Of a stretch of DNA of 64,000 nt, positions 49,054-57,507 are shown in pieces (the stretch's first letter is position 1; the number at the start of each line of letters is the position of its first letter). A program made the position numbers and the translations under genes. The notes under the pieces are model-generated. The model was given only the letters and a program-made list of their open reading frames with translations, was not told the origin of the DNA and searched no databases. Source of the stretch: Pedobacter sp. KBS0701 (lineage in GTDB: Bacteria; Bacteroidota; Bacteroidia; Sphingobacteriales; Sphingobacteriaceae); NCBI RefSeq assembly GCF_005938645.2, contig NZ_CP042171.1:496001-560000 (forward strand). Direction: 5' to 3'.

Positions 49054-49102
49054 TTTTGTAACAAAGTCAACCCAAATAATTGCATTTTTTGTAACAAAGT
49101 CA
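49054..49102. repeat. Two direct copies of TTTTGTAACAAAGTCA, 33 bp apart
   Basis: Identical 16-base copies at 49054-49069 and 49087-49102, about three helical turns apart, each containing the near-palindrome TTTGTAACAAA. They lie in the 323-bp gap between rplI and the convergent SDR gene, where no other feature is visible. Confidence 0.6.
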
Positions 49103-49257
49103 GGGCAATTTATATTGTCAAATAATAATTACTAGTATAAAACAGGCTAAAATGACGTTAAATTAGCAAAGTCTACGGGAAACAATTAATGCTTCCCGCA
49201 GTAAAAAATAAGAATAATTTATTCATGTCGTAGAATTAACTACATCTTCCACTCTTA

Positions 49258-49956
49258 CTATCCTTTTGGTGTTGTTGGTCTGATTTCCACTTTGCTTGGT
49301 AGTGTTCTTGCTGGCATGGCTAATAAATCAACAATCAATTTGCCCATATCCTCTGGCTGGATTTTCCAGGCATCATCTTCAGCATTCGGCTGATGATCGT
49401 TAAAATGGCTCGCTACCGATCCTGGCATAATGGTACTTACCTTTACGCCATATTTTCTTAAATCGAGCATAATCGATTGAGTAAAACCGGTCAAGCCAAA
49501 TTTACTGGCATTATAAGCCGATCCTCCGGCGAAAAAATTCGTGCCTGCCAAACTGGAAATGGTGAAGATATGTCCCTTTGTTTTTTTAATCTCCTCTACC
49601 GAGGCTTTAATGCTGTAAAAAACACCTGTTAAATTGGTGTCAATGGTTTCTTTCCATAAATCTATATCCAATTCATCAACCGGTGCAAAATGACCAACAC
49701 CTGCATTGGCAATCAGTACATCCAATTGTCCCCATTTTTCGAGTATCAGATTTACAGCATCCTGCTGAGATTTAAAATCCACAACATCTGCTTCAATGGC
49801 CAATACGTCACCGTATGCTACCAGATGAGATGCGGCCTGGTTTGCGCTGGCCATTGTCCTGCTGGTAATGGCTACTTTATAGCCTTCTTTTAAAAGTGAT
49901 TCGGCAATGCCGAAACCAATTCCTTTGCTTCCGCCTGTAATTAATGCAACTTTCAT
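49258..49956 (-). CDS. SDR family NAD(P)-dependent oxidoreductase
   Basis: 232 residues. Cofactor loop TGGSKGIGFGIAE, then LIANAGVGHFAPVDE, catalytic Ser in FTISSLAGTNFFAGG and YxxxK as YNASKFG. Arg-type residues after beta 2 (TSRTMAS) suggest NADPH. Classical SDR of about 230 residues; KPIE-like C-terminus. Substrate unknown. 30 bp after the DUF1080 gene on the same strand. Confidence 0.93.
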   Translation of the reverse strand: MKVALITGGSKGIGFGIAESLLKEGYKVAITSRTMASANQAASHLVAYGDVLAIEADVVDFKSQQDAVNLILEKWGQLDVLIANAGVGHFAPVDELDIDLWKETIDTNLTGVFYSIKASVEEIKKTKGHIFTISSLAGTNFFAGGSAYNASKFGLTGFTQSIMLDLRKYGVKVSTIMPGSVASHFNDHQPNAEDDAWKIQPEDMGKLIVDLLAMPARTLPSKVEIRPTTPKG

Positions 49957-49986
49957 GTTGTTGTAACGTATGATATCGAAAAATGT

Positions 49987-50796
49987 TTAATTAGATTTTT
50001 TCTTATTGTAGTGAGGAAGCTCCATAATCTGAATATCTTTAAAATCTACCGGCTGTCCTTCACTTTGTAAGGCAATAAAACCCTGAGTAAGGGCTTTTCC
50101 GTCAATTTTAATTTTCGGGTCGTAACGGTTAGCTACCCCGCCACCAATCTGTGGTTTGCTATATTGTAAAACGGTATCGCCGTTTATAATATGCGTTACA
50201 AGCGAATCGCCGAGAACAATCAATTCGGCAGATACCCATTGGTCACCATCGTAAGTTTTTGATTTGGAGTCCAGGCAATGCCCATCATATAAGTTGCCGT
50301 GATAAAAAATATCTGTACCAGGAGAACACATATTTCCTGTTGGGCGTGGACGGCCATCACTCAAGCCGCCTAAAAACTGCATCTCAATGGAAATTGGCCA
50401 GTCTTGTTCCTTAGGCATCGTTTTCGGGTCCTGAGAATGGAACATCACACCGCTATTCCGCAGGGTATAACTGGGTGCCCCTTTTTGCAGTTCGCCAACA
50501 AAGCGATACTTTAGTTTTAAGTGATAATAAGAAAATGGTGTTTTATAGTAAAGATGACCGAACTGATCATTGAAATCGCCATATTGGTCATATCGCACCT
50601 GAATAACTCCATTTTCGACTCTAAAAGTATTTCCGACATTTACATTGTAATCGTGGTGATGGATTTTAACATTCCAGTCCTTAATGTCTTTCCCGTTAAA
50701 AAGTGTCATCCACTTTTCAGAACTGTTATTGACGTTTTTGGTTATACTGCAGCCCCATAGTGTAACAGCAAGAAAGAGATAGCCTAGCTTTTTCAT
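49987..50796 (-). CDS. DUF1080 (3-keto-disaccharide hydrolase) family lipoprotein
   Basis: 269 residues with a lipoprotein signal (lipobox LWGC, Cys16) and a concanavalin-like DUF1080 domain: WMTLFNGKDIKDWNVK, FGHLYYKTPFSYYHLKLKYRFVGE in blocks, GVMFHSQDP, ISIEMQFLGG and GFIALQSEGQPVDFKDIQIMEL. The family hydrolyses 3-keto glycosides in the periplasm of some Bacteroidota and is expanded in this phylum. Precedes the SDR gene, perhaps one operon (inference). Confidence 0.9.
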   Translation of the reverse strand: MKKLGYLFLAVTLWGCSITKNVNNSSEKWMTLFNGKDIKDWNVKIHHHDYNVNVGNTFRVENGVIQVRYDQYGDFNDQFGHLYYKTPFSYYHLKLKYRFVGELQKGAPSYTLRNSGVMFHSQDPKTMPKEQDWPISIEMQFLGGLSDGRPRPTGNMCSPGTDIFYHGNLYDGHCLDSKSKTYDGDQWVSAELIVLGDSLVTHIINGDTVLQYSKPQIGGGVANRYDPKIKIDGKALTQGFIALQSEGQPVDFKDIQIMELPHYNKKKSN

Positions 50797-50976
50797 TTAG
50801 TTAATTTTGTTTGCATTCTGTTTAAAATGTGAATCCCAAAATACATAAACAAACTGATTTTAATGTACAATAAAGGTTTACCACAAGAATTTTGCATTTT
50901 GGTTTTGTTATTTTGATGGCAAAAACTTTTCACGTTATTCCAGGCCTCTGCATTTCCCATCTTCCGTCCCTTTAAT

Positions 50977-50984
50977 TACCTTTG
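50977..50984 (+). promoter_or_regulatory. -7 box of mtgA, implying a leaderless transcript
   Basis: TACCTTTG matches TAnnTTTG and ends only four bases before the ATG at 50989. With usual spacing the start site would fall on or near the start codon. A weak -33 (TTTC) is at 50953. Confidence 0.5.
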
Positions 50985-50988
50985 CGTC

Positions 50989-51717
50989 ATGGCGAAAACG
51001 CAGACAAGCAGAACCAAAAGTAAGGCAAAATACCCTCTTCTGAAGAAGATTACCAATATGGCTACGAAAGTATTTTTATATTTTTTGTTGGTTTCTGTGT
51101 TTTGGGTAATCGCGCTGCGTTTTATTAATCCACCTATTACCCTTTTAATGGTACTACGGAACATTGAGCGTAAAGCGGATGGGAAACCTTTTAAAACGGA
51201 AAAAAAATGGGTTAAGTTTGATGATATCTCTGATAATATGAAAAGGGCCGCTGTATCTGCTGAAGATCAGCTCTTTTTAACACATATCGGTTTTGATATG
51301 AAAGCTATTGAGAAAGCTTTTGCCAGTAATGCCAAAGGAAAAAGGGTGAAGGGCGGGAGTACCATTTCGCAACAAACAGCTAAAAATGTTTTCCTGTGGC
51401 CTGGCCGATCGTGGATAAGAAAAGGTTTTGAAGCTTATTTTACTTTACTTATAGAGCTGTTTTGGAACAAAGAAAGAATATTAGAAGTCTACCTGAACGT
51501 AATCGAAATGGGTGATGGAATTTATGGTGCCGAGGCTGCTGCCCAGGAGTATTATGGTAAATCCTGTACAAAATTAACTAAGAAACAAGCCGCTTTAATT
51601 GCTTCCTGTTTTCCAAACCCCAGAAGGTGGACACCCAAAAATGCAACCCCATACATCAGGCACCGTCAATACCTGATTTTAAGAAATATGAACAGATTAG
51701 GGCCGCTGGATTTTTAA
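50989..51717 (+). CDS. mtgA: Monofunctional peptidoglycan glycosyltransferase
   Basis: 242 residues: one N-terminal membrane helix (about 28-50), then a GT51 domain. Motifs: VSAEDQLFLTHIGFD (catalytic Glu), KGGSTISQQTAKNVFLWPGRSWIRKGFEAY in blocks, LELFWNKERILEVYLNVIEMGDGIYGAEAAA and the final PNPRRWTPKN. No transpeptidase domain, so MtgA rather than a class A PBP. Polymerises lipid II into glycan strands at the periplasmic face. Confidence 0.95.
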   Translation: MAKTQTSRTKSKAKYPLLKKITNMATKVFLYFLLVSVFWVIALRFINPPITLLMVLRNIERKADGKPFKTEKKWVKFDDISDNMKRAAVSAEDQLFLTHIGFDMKAIEKAFASNAKGKRVKGGSTISQQTAKNVFLWPGRSWIRKGFEAYFTLLIELFWNKERILEVYLNVIEMGDGIYGAEAAAQEYYGKSCTKLTKKQAALIASCFPNPRRWTPKNATPYIRHRQYLILRNMNRLGPLDF

Positions 51718-51787
51718 TGTAAAATGGTCGATGTAAGATGGATTAGGGTAATTTAAATTCCATCATCCATCTTACATTTTTCTTCTA

Positions 51788-54199
51788 TTAATCATGATCC
51801 TTATTCCACCTGATCTTTATTCCGCCTTTTTCGTCATCAATAGCTTTTAAGTGCAATACGATTCCACGCATACGGGCTTCTCTTTTTTCTGATTTGGTTA
51901 AGTTTTCATCTCCTTTTGGATTTCTCAGTGGAATGTCCATCTCTACATTTGTACCACTTCCTAAAGCGTAAGTGCCTTTTACGTTAAAGTTTAAAGCGCT
52001 GGAGTTTATCTGCATTGGACTGATTTCTACCTTATCACCATGGATGTTAAGGGTTCCATCAAGGTTTTTGATTTCTACGTTTGATAGGTTCCTGTTGGCA
52101 AAAGCAAATTTTCCAACCTTAACCATCGGATCGAAATTAACCAGTGCGGCATTGTTCAGATTGAACACCACTTTACCATTTATCGATCGTGGAAGAATTT
52201 TTCCTGTATGCGATATCCTGCCAGAAATGTTAACCAACGACGACAAATAACCTTTTAAATTTTTGTTGGTAATGGTATTCTGTCCAAAATTATCGAAAGA
52301 GTAGAAGAAATCTTTAACACTTACATGGCTAATTTTCGAATTGATTTTAAAACTGTTAGAGGCGGCCTCCTGCATAATATTCCCATCAAGCGATAATTGT
52401 CCGCCAGCATGAGCCACACTGATTTTATTGAAAAAAATGCCGCCTCCGCGCAATGAAATATCAGCATCAAGGTTTTCGGCCAGAAAATTATCGTAAATGG
52501 CTTTATCAACCGTTAAACGGATATTCATTTTCGAAAGTTCCAATACATTGCTCAGCTCTTTCGAAACCACTTGTTTGTTTCCACTCGATTTTTTCTTCGC
52601 TGTTCTCGGCCCTAAGAAGGGTAAGAACTCTTTTAGGTAGAGTTGAGGGCTCGACATTTTTAAGTTCACCAATATTTTTTCGGGAGCCGTATAATACAGG
52701 TTGGCAAAATTGGCGATGCTACAGCTTACATTGAGCTCGCTTTTGCCCAATTGGAAATGCCCGTTCTGTATCGATAAATCATTCTGGTTAAAATTGATGT
52801 TTAAAGCACTTTTTACCAGGTGCAACTTCCTGGGGATATAAAGGATGTCTGCATCGGCAATCTGTATTTTACCCGAAACAACCGGTTTTGTGAACCTGAA
52901 ATTATCAATATCGGCTTTGCAATATAACCTTAAGTTCGCTGTACCGTTTTTAAATTCAAAATCGTTTGTACCTAACGAATTGTTTAAGTTGGTTAGGGGA
53001 AATTGTGAGGTGACTAATCCGGTGGCAATCGGGCGAGCTAAATTATTTACCGTGAAGGTGTCGATTTTAAGCGGCGCATTAAAATATTTTGCCGTGAGCC
53101 TGTGGAACTTGATGGACGAGTTTTCGTCGCCAATAATGCCGCCAACGGTATCACGATTAGTAAAGGAGCCATCAAAATTACATGCTGTTAATTTGCCTGC
53201 CGGAATAGAAACCACATTATCTCTTACTGTTATGCCGACCTTAATTAAGGGGTCTCCGTATTTTCCTGACCCGTCATCAACGATATTTCCCCGGATATTG
53301 ATCGGTTTTTCAATGCCAAATTTTAAAAGTTTTGAGGAAATGTTAGGTGATAAGAGCAGGGCAACATCTCTGAACAAAATATCATCAACAGCAATGCTAA
53401 TGGCAAAAGCAGATTTATCCAATTCTATTTTAGCACCAATTTTAAAAGGGTGACCGCCAATGTTAAGGATTTCGGGGTTCAGCAGTATCGCATCAAGATC
53501 ACGGCTATAATGCGCTTTTAAGGTTCCTTCCAGGGTTTTATCTTTCAAAAAGCTGCCTTTTCTCGTATTAAATGCGAAACTATTTACCTTGGTTATTAAT
53601 CTGATTTTACCGGTCCAGCCGCTATCGGGGTATTCCATTCTACCCTGGATCTGATCGATGTTAAAATTGAATAGCTTAAACCTTTTTTTATTGTCCAATA
53701 TCAAACTTACCTTGTTAAAATCAATCTTTTTAACTTCCAGCGCGGAGGATTTTGGCGAAGATTTTTTATCAGTTTTCGGTTTACTTTTAAAAATACTGGT
53801 GTTGCTATAGCCTGTAGAATCGGTATAGATATAAATGGAAGCATTATTAATCGCAATTTGTTTAATATTGATATTGCCTACAATAAGTGAGAGCACATTT
53901 AAAGAGACGTCTATATCCTGCGCTTTTAAAAGATCGTGTTTATGTTGGTTCCATAAACTATCTCTCAGTAGAACACCGTTTAGTGATACCGAAACTCCCG
54001 GAAAGCTTTTCAGAAGCGTTGGCTCCATACTGGTGGCAGTAATCTGTCCATTTAAATTTTTATTCAGTTGCGAAAGGATAGAAGCCAGCACTTCTTTCTT
54101 ATTGCGGCTAATGTAAAACGCACCTGCCAGCCAGGTTAATATAATCAGTACAACTAAAACCGATACAATTTTTAAAGAGATTTTTAGCCAGCGCTTCAT
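51788..54199 (-). CDS. AsmA-like envelope protein
   Basis: 803 residues from the ATG at 54199 (another ATG two codons upstream). One N-terminal membrane anchor (ISLKIVSVLVVLIILTWLAGAFYI), then a long periplasmic beta-strand array: AsmA N-terminal part near residues 40-130 and the AsmA C-terminal region near 640-790 (VVFNLNNAALVNFDPMVKVGKFAFANRNLSNVEIKNLDGTLNIHGDKVEISPMQINSSALNFNVKGTY in pieces). The family forms phospholipid-transport bridges to the outer membrane. Gene alone on its strand; a short AT-rich gap follows. Confidence 0.9.
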   Translation of the reverse strand: MKRWLKISLKIVSVLVVLIILTWLAGAFYISRNKKEVLASILSQLNKNLNGQITATSMEPTLLKSFPGVSVSLNGVLLRDSLWNQHKHDLLKAQDIDVSLNVLSLIVGNINIKQIAINNASIYIYTDSTGYSNTSIFKSKPKTDKKSSPKSSALEVKKIDFNKVSLILDNKKRFKLFNFNIDQIQGRMEYPDSGWTGKIRLITKVNSFAFNTRKGSFLKDKTLEGTLKAHYSRDLDAILLNPEILNIGGHPFKIGAKIELDKSAFAISIAVDDILFRDVALLLSPNISSKLLKFGIEKPINIRGNIVDDGSGKYGDPLIKVGITVRDNVVSIPAGKLTACNFDGSFTNRDTVGGIIGDENSSIKFHRLTAKYFNAPLKIDTFTVNNLARPIATGLVTSQFPLTNLNNSLGTNDFEFKNGTANLRLYCKADIDNFRFTKPVVSGKIQIADADILYIPRKLHLVKSALNINFNQNDLSIQNGHFQLGKSELNVSCSIANFANLYYTAPEKILVNLKMSSPQLYLKEFLPFLGPRTAKKKSSGNKQVVSKELSNVLELSKMNIRLTVDKAIYDNFLAENLDADISLRGGGIFFNKISVAHAGGQLSLDGNIMQEAASNSFKINSKISHVSVKDFFYSFDNFGQNTITNKNLKGYLSSLVNISGRISHTGKILPRSINGKVVFNLNNAALVNFDPMVKVGKFAFANRNLSNVEIKNLDGTLNIHGDKVEISPMQINSSALNFNVKGTYALGSGTNVEMDIPLRNPKGDENLTKSEKREARMRGIVLHLKAIDDEKGGIKIRWNKDHD

Positions 54200-54297
54200 A
54201 CACATTATTTGATTTAACCAATATAATGTTTTTTGTTAGCTAATTGTTTGGCTGACAGTAAAAAATAGCTGCAATAGCAACAGGTCTTCTGAACCAG

Positions 54298-54585
54298 TTA
54301 GCCTAAAAGAGATTCCAGATCAGGGTGGTACTGTGAGGTTAGGAAATGTGTAATCGTGAAATCGGCCAAACGGTGTTTATAAAAGGGGTCTTCCATCAGG
54401 ATTTTTTTCAATTCAGCCTCATCTTTAGCAAGGGCCAGAATAATTCCACCGGTTCGGGGCACCTTTCTGCCTGAAGCCACGAAAATATTTTTTTTATAGT
54501 ATTTCTTTAAATATTGTACATGCGCTTCCATATGTGCATCTAACTCGGTTAGCGGAACAATGTATTTAAGATCTACGATGAACAC
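54298..54585 (-). CDS. YciI-like family protein
   Basis: 95 residues using a GTG start at 54585 (VFIVDLKYIVPLTELDAHMEAHVQYL), 4 bp after the stop of the upstream gene; the frame is open 36 codons further upstream but that overlaps the other gene. Typical YciI features: the histidine in DAHMEAHV, VASGRKVPRTGGIILA and DPFYKHRLADFTITHFL. The YciI family is ferredoxin-like and small; activity is mostly unknown. Confidence 0.86.
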   Translation of the reverse strand: MFIVDLKYIVPLTELDAHMEAHVQYLKKYYKKNIFVASGRKVPRTGGIILALAKDEAELKKILMEDPFYKHRLADFTITHFLTSQYHPDLESLLG

Positions 54586-54589
54586 AGGC

Positions 54590-55069
54590 TTAAAGTAAAT
54601 GTGCAAAAACGCTAGAATGCCAGCTGTTTTGAAAAGGGACTTCCCACTTAGATTCAAGTTCAGCCAGATTTTGAACCATATTGTTAAATACAATCGTTTC
54701 TGGCGTTACCTGCTTTATATTTACCAAAGTTTCAAAATCTTCCTTGCTGTTTACCACAACTTCTCCATTTACTTTATAGGCAATGTTGAAACGGTTAAAA
54801 AGGTCTACATGATACTCCTGTTCAATTTCTTTAATTAGACGAACAGAGCTATCAATGGAGCAACCGGTAACACCAGTCTGACTTTCATCTACTGTTAGGA
54901 TAATAAAAAAGCCATAGCGTACTTCTGCTTTTGCAAGCAATTCATTTCCATGTGCTTTCCACTGGTTAGTAAAAGCTGCCAATTTGTTTAAGATCTCAGT
55001 TTCTTCCGTAGAAGTAAATTTGCGATCGCTTTGGTATATCCAAACTCTTGATTGTGGAGAAAAACTCAT
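54590..55069 (-). CDS. Conserved Bacteroidota protein of unknown function
   Basis: 159 residues from the ATG at 55069 (an in-frame TTG lies two codons upstream). SRVWIYQSDRKFTSTEETEI, FTNQWKAHGNELLAKAEVRYGFFIIL, GCSIDSSVRLIKEIEQ and the C-terminal TIVFNNMVQNLAELESKWEVPFQNSW are a family common in this phylum and often misnamed ABC transporter ATPase; no Walker motifs are present. Co-directional with, and 4 bp before, the YciI gene. Confidence 0.85.
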   Translation of the reverse strand: MSFSPQSRVWIYQSDRKFTSTEETEILNKLAAFTNQWKAHGNELLAKAEVRYGFFIILTVDESQTGVTGCSIDSSVRLIKEIEQEYHVDLFNRFNIAYKVNGEVVVNSKEDFETLVNIKQVTPETIVFNNMVQNLAELESKWEVPFQNSWHSSVFAHLL

Positions 55070-55119
55070 ATACAAATTTATGATTTTAATTAAATTGGTA
55101 TGATTAAAACGCTAACCCG

Positions 55120-55605
55120 ATGAAAAAGTTTACACTCTGCTTGAAAATATCTGTTCTTTCGGCTTTTTGTATGTTTTTATGTGCTTTTTCCGACCCCGAA
55201 TCCATAGAGCAATATGCCCTTTATCTTCATAAAACGCTTACTGATCATTATGATAGTAGCCAGGAAAGTGATCAGGTAAAACGTTATGAGCTAAATGTTA
55301 CCAACAATGGTTTTTGCCGTTACAAGCGGTATTTTAATAACGGTAAAACGGAGTATTTCGCATTTAAGTTATCGAAATTTAAAGATATGGACTATTATGG
55401 TACAACTACTTCAGGTAAATTATATATCCATACCAAAGGTGATGACGTAATTGTACAGACTTATAAAGACAGGGGAGGCGATGTAGATTCGATGGCCACA
55501 CAGCTGGTTATTCCATTAAAAAATATGGAGGCCGAAGATTTAAATCTTATCCGTGATAACCTGAATAAAATTAATGCGGAAGTTTCAATTTCTCAGAAGC
55601 TATAG
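55120..55605 (+). CDS. Exported protein of unknown function
   Basis: 161 residues with a signal peptide (FCMFLCAFSDPES) and no recognised domain. It contains QYALYLHKTLTDHYDSSQESDQVKRYELN, GFCRYKRYFNNGKTEYFAFKLSKFKD and a closing MEAEDLNLIRDNLNKINAEV, suggesting a small mixed alpha/beta fold. It is followed by the repeat array at 55.6 kb. Confidence 0.75.
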   Translation: MKKFTLCLKISVLSAFCMFLCAFSDPESIEQYALYLHKTLTDHYDSSQESDQVKRYELNVTNNGFCRYKRYFNNGKTEYFAFKLSKFKDMDYYGTTTSGKLYIHTKGDDVIVQTYKDRGGDVDSMATQLVIPLKNMEAEDLNLIRDNLNKINAEVSISQKL

Positions 55606-55621
55606 TTAGGGAAATTGACCT

Positions 55622-57314
55622 ATGGAATACTCCAATTGCTTTCCTGGCGTAAGAAACCATCAGATCTTAATGTTAATCATGATGCAGGTTGCGCCATTAG
55701 TATATGATATGAAGTAAAATATAAGCGATTTTTTTTGGAGCGCATTGTCATTCGCTTTTTTTTAAGTTAGTCCTGCTCTCCGCTTTATCCCGATGAAAAA
55801 ATCGGGGATGCCGCTTCGATCAGGGCTATAAACCTGGGCCTGTGGCACGGAAAACCGACATGGGAGCAGAAAACTACCTAGCTAAACCTGATCGAACGAA
55901 TGCCATTTTTCATGGCAGAAGGTAGAGCAGGAAGAAATTGCGCTATGGAATACTCCAATTGCTTTCCTGAAAAAAGAAAACATCAAATCTTAATGTTAAT
56001 CATGATGCAGGTTGCGCCATTAGTATATGATATGAAGTAAAATATAAGCGATTTTTTTTGGAGCGCATTGTCATTCGCTTTTTTTTAAGTTAGTCCTGCT
56101 CTCCGCTTTATCCCGATGAAAAAATCGGGGATGCCGCTTCAATCAGGGCTATAAACCTGGCCTGTGGCACGGAAAACCGACATAGGAGCAGAAAACTACC
56201 CTAGCTAAACCTGATCGAACGAATGCCATTTTTCATGGCAGCAGGTAGAGCAGGAAGAAATTGCGCTATGGAATACTCCAATTGCTTTCCAAAAATAAGA
56301 AAACATTAAATCTTAATATTATTTAAGATGTAGGTTGATATTACATTAAAGATTAAGCTTGCCGGTTGTTTTTTGGAGCGCATTGTCATTCGCTTTTTTA
56401 AAGTTAGTCCTGCACTCCGCTTTGTCCCGATGAAAAATCCTACCGTGTGGACACAATTAATTATAATATTTTTCAGCCGCTCTATGCCGCGGTGGCATGG
56501 TACTTTGGAGCGCCAAAGTACCCAAAGCGCTTCGTCAATCCAGCAATGAGCCTTTTGCACAATCCTATACGCATCAAAAAAACAGTGGCACTTCGTTTTG
56601 TGTTCAATATTTTTTTAAAATTTAAATCATCGTCTATGAACACAAAACCACTGCGTTTCAGGTTTGTTAGTGCCAATTTACCTGAAATGCAACTGTTTTT
56701 TTGATTTCCCTGGCTCTTGGGATTGACAGCGTACTTGGTTAAAATCCATGCTTGATTAAAGTTGCTTAGCAAAATACCTAAACTATTCTTAAAAAGATGT
56801 GTCCACATGGTAAGATGAAAAATCGGGGATACCGCTTCGATCAGGGCTATAAACCTGAGCCTTTGGCACGGAAAACCGACATAGGAGCAGAAAACTACTC
56901 TAGCTAAACCTGATCGAACGAATGCCATTTTTCATGGCAGCAGGTAGAGCAGGAAGAAATTGAGCTATGGAATACTACAATTGCTTTCCTGGCATAAGAA
57001 ACCATCAAATCTTAATGTTAATCATGATGCAGGTTGCGCCATTAGTATATGATATGAAGTAAAATATAAGCGATTTTTTTTGGAGCGCATTGTCATTCGC
57101 TTTTTTTTAAGTTAGTCCTGCTCTCCGCTTTATCCCGATGAAAAAATCGGGGATGCCGCTTCGATCAGGGCTATAAACCTGTCCTGTGGCACGGAAAACC
57201 AACATAGGAGCAGAAAAATACCCTAGCTAAACCTGATCGAAAGAATGCCCATTTTTCATGGCAGCAGGTAGAGCAGGAAGAAATTGGCCTATAGAATACT
57301 ACAATTGCTTTCCT
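55622..57314. repeat. Tandem array of a ~323-bp repeat unit, family C (four units plus a remnant)
   Basis: The anchor TGGAATACTCCAATTGCTTTCC or a near copy occurs at about 55623, 55946, 56269, 56968 and 57292; the 699-bp step equals one unit plus the 374-bp insertion at 56440. Each unit holds an ~85-bp spacer (with ATGATGCAGGTTGCGCCATT) and a ~235-bp core from GGAGCGCATTGTCATTCGC to GAAGAAATTG. The core carries inverted ends CCTGCTCT/AGAGCAGG and matches, reversed, the copies at 36 kb. Together with flanks it accounts for the gene-free gap 55606-57507. Confidence 0.88.
56440..56813. mobile_element. MITE-like 374-bp insertion with terminal inverted repeats
   Basis: It interrupts one family C unit. 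Terminal inverted repeats: TACCGTGTGGACACA (56441-56455) and TGTGTCCACATGGTA (56798-56812), one mismatch. The 11 bases GATGAAAAATC flank it on both sides (56429-56439 and 56814-56824), while uninterrupted units have this site once, so this looks like a target duplication. Inside are hairpins at 56500-56521, 56596-56606/56637-56647 and 56653-56663/56680-56690. No transposase; ORFs inside do not look coding. Confidence 0.75.
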
Positions 57315-57507
57315 AAAAATAAGGAAATTATAACATTGTAATTTCATTGGTGTACAGTTGGCTTAACCAGCATATCATATTTACTAATGCTGGTATAAAA
57401 ACATTTCTTAGCATTATTTTACATTTACTCATCTGTTAAAATCGAAATAGAAATTTCGGGAAATAAGTTAAAAAACTTATATTCAGACATATTTAAACCA
57501 TCTCATC

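Noticed and set aside
52845..53453. Long frame antisense to the AsmA-like gene
   Set aside because: Mirror frame of a clearly real gene on the other strand, with no start context.
56482..56928. 148-codon frame on the minus strand inside the repeat array
   Set aside because: Spans the MITE-like insertion boundary and repeat core, so it is a by-product of the repeat sequence.
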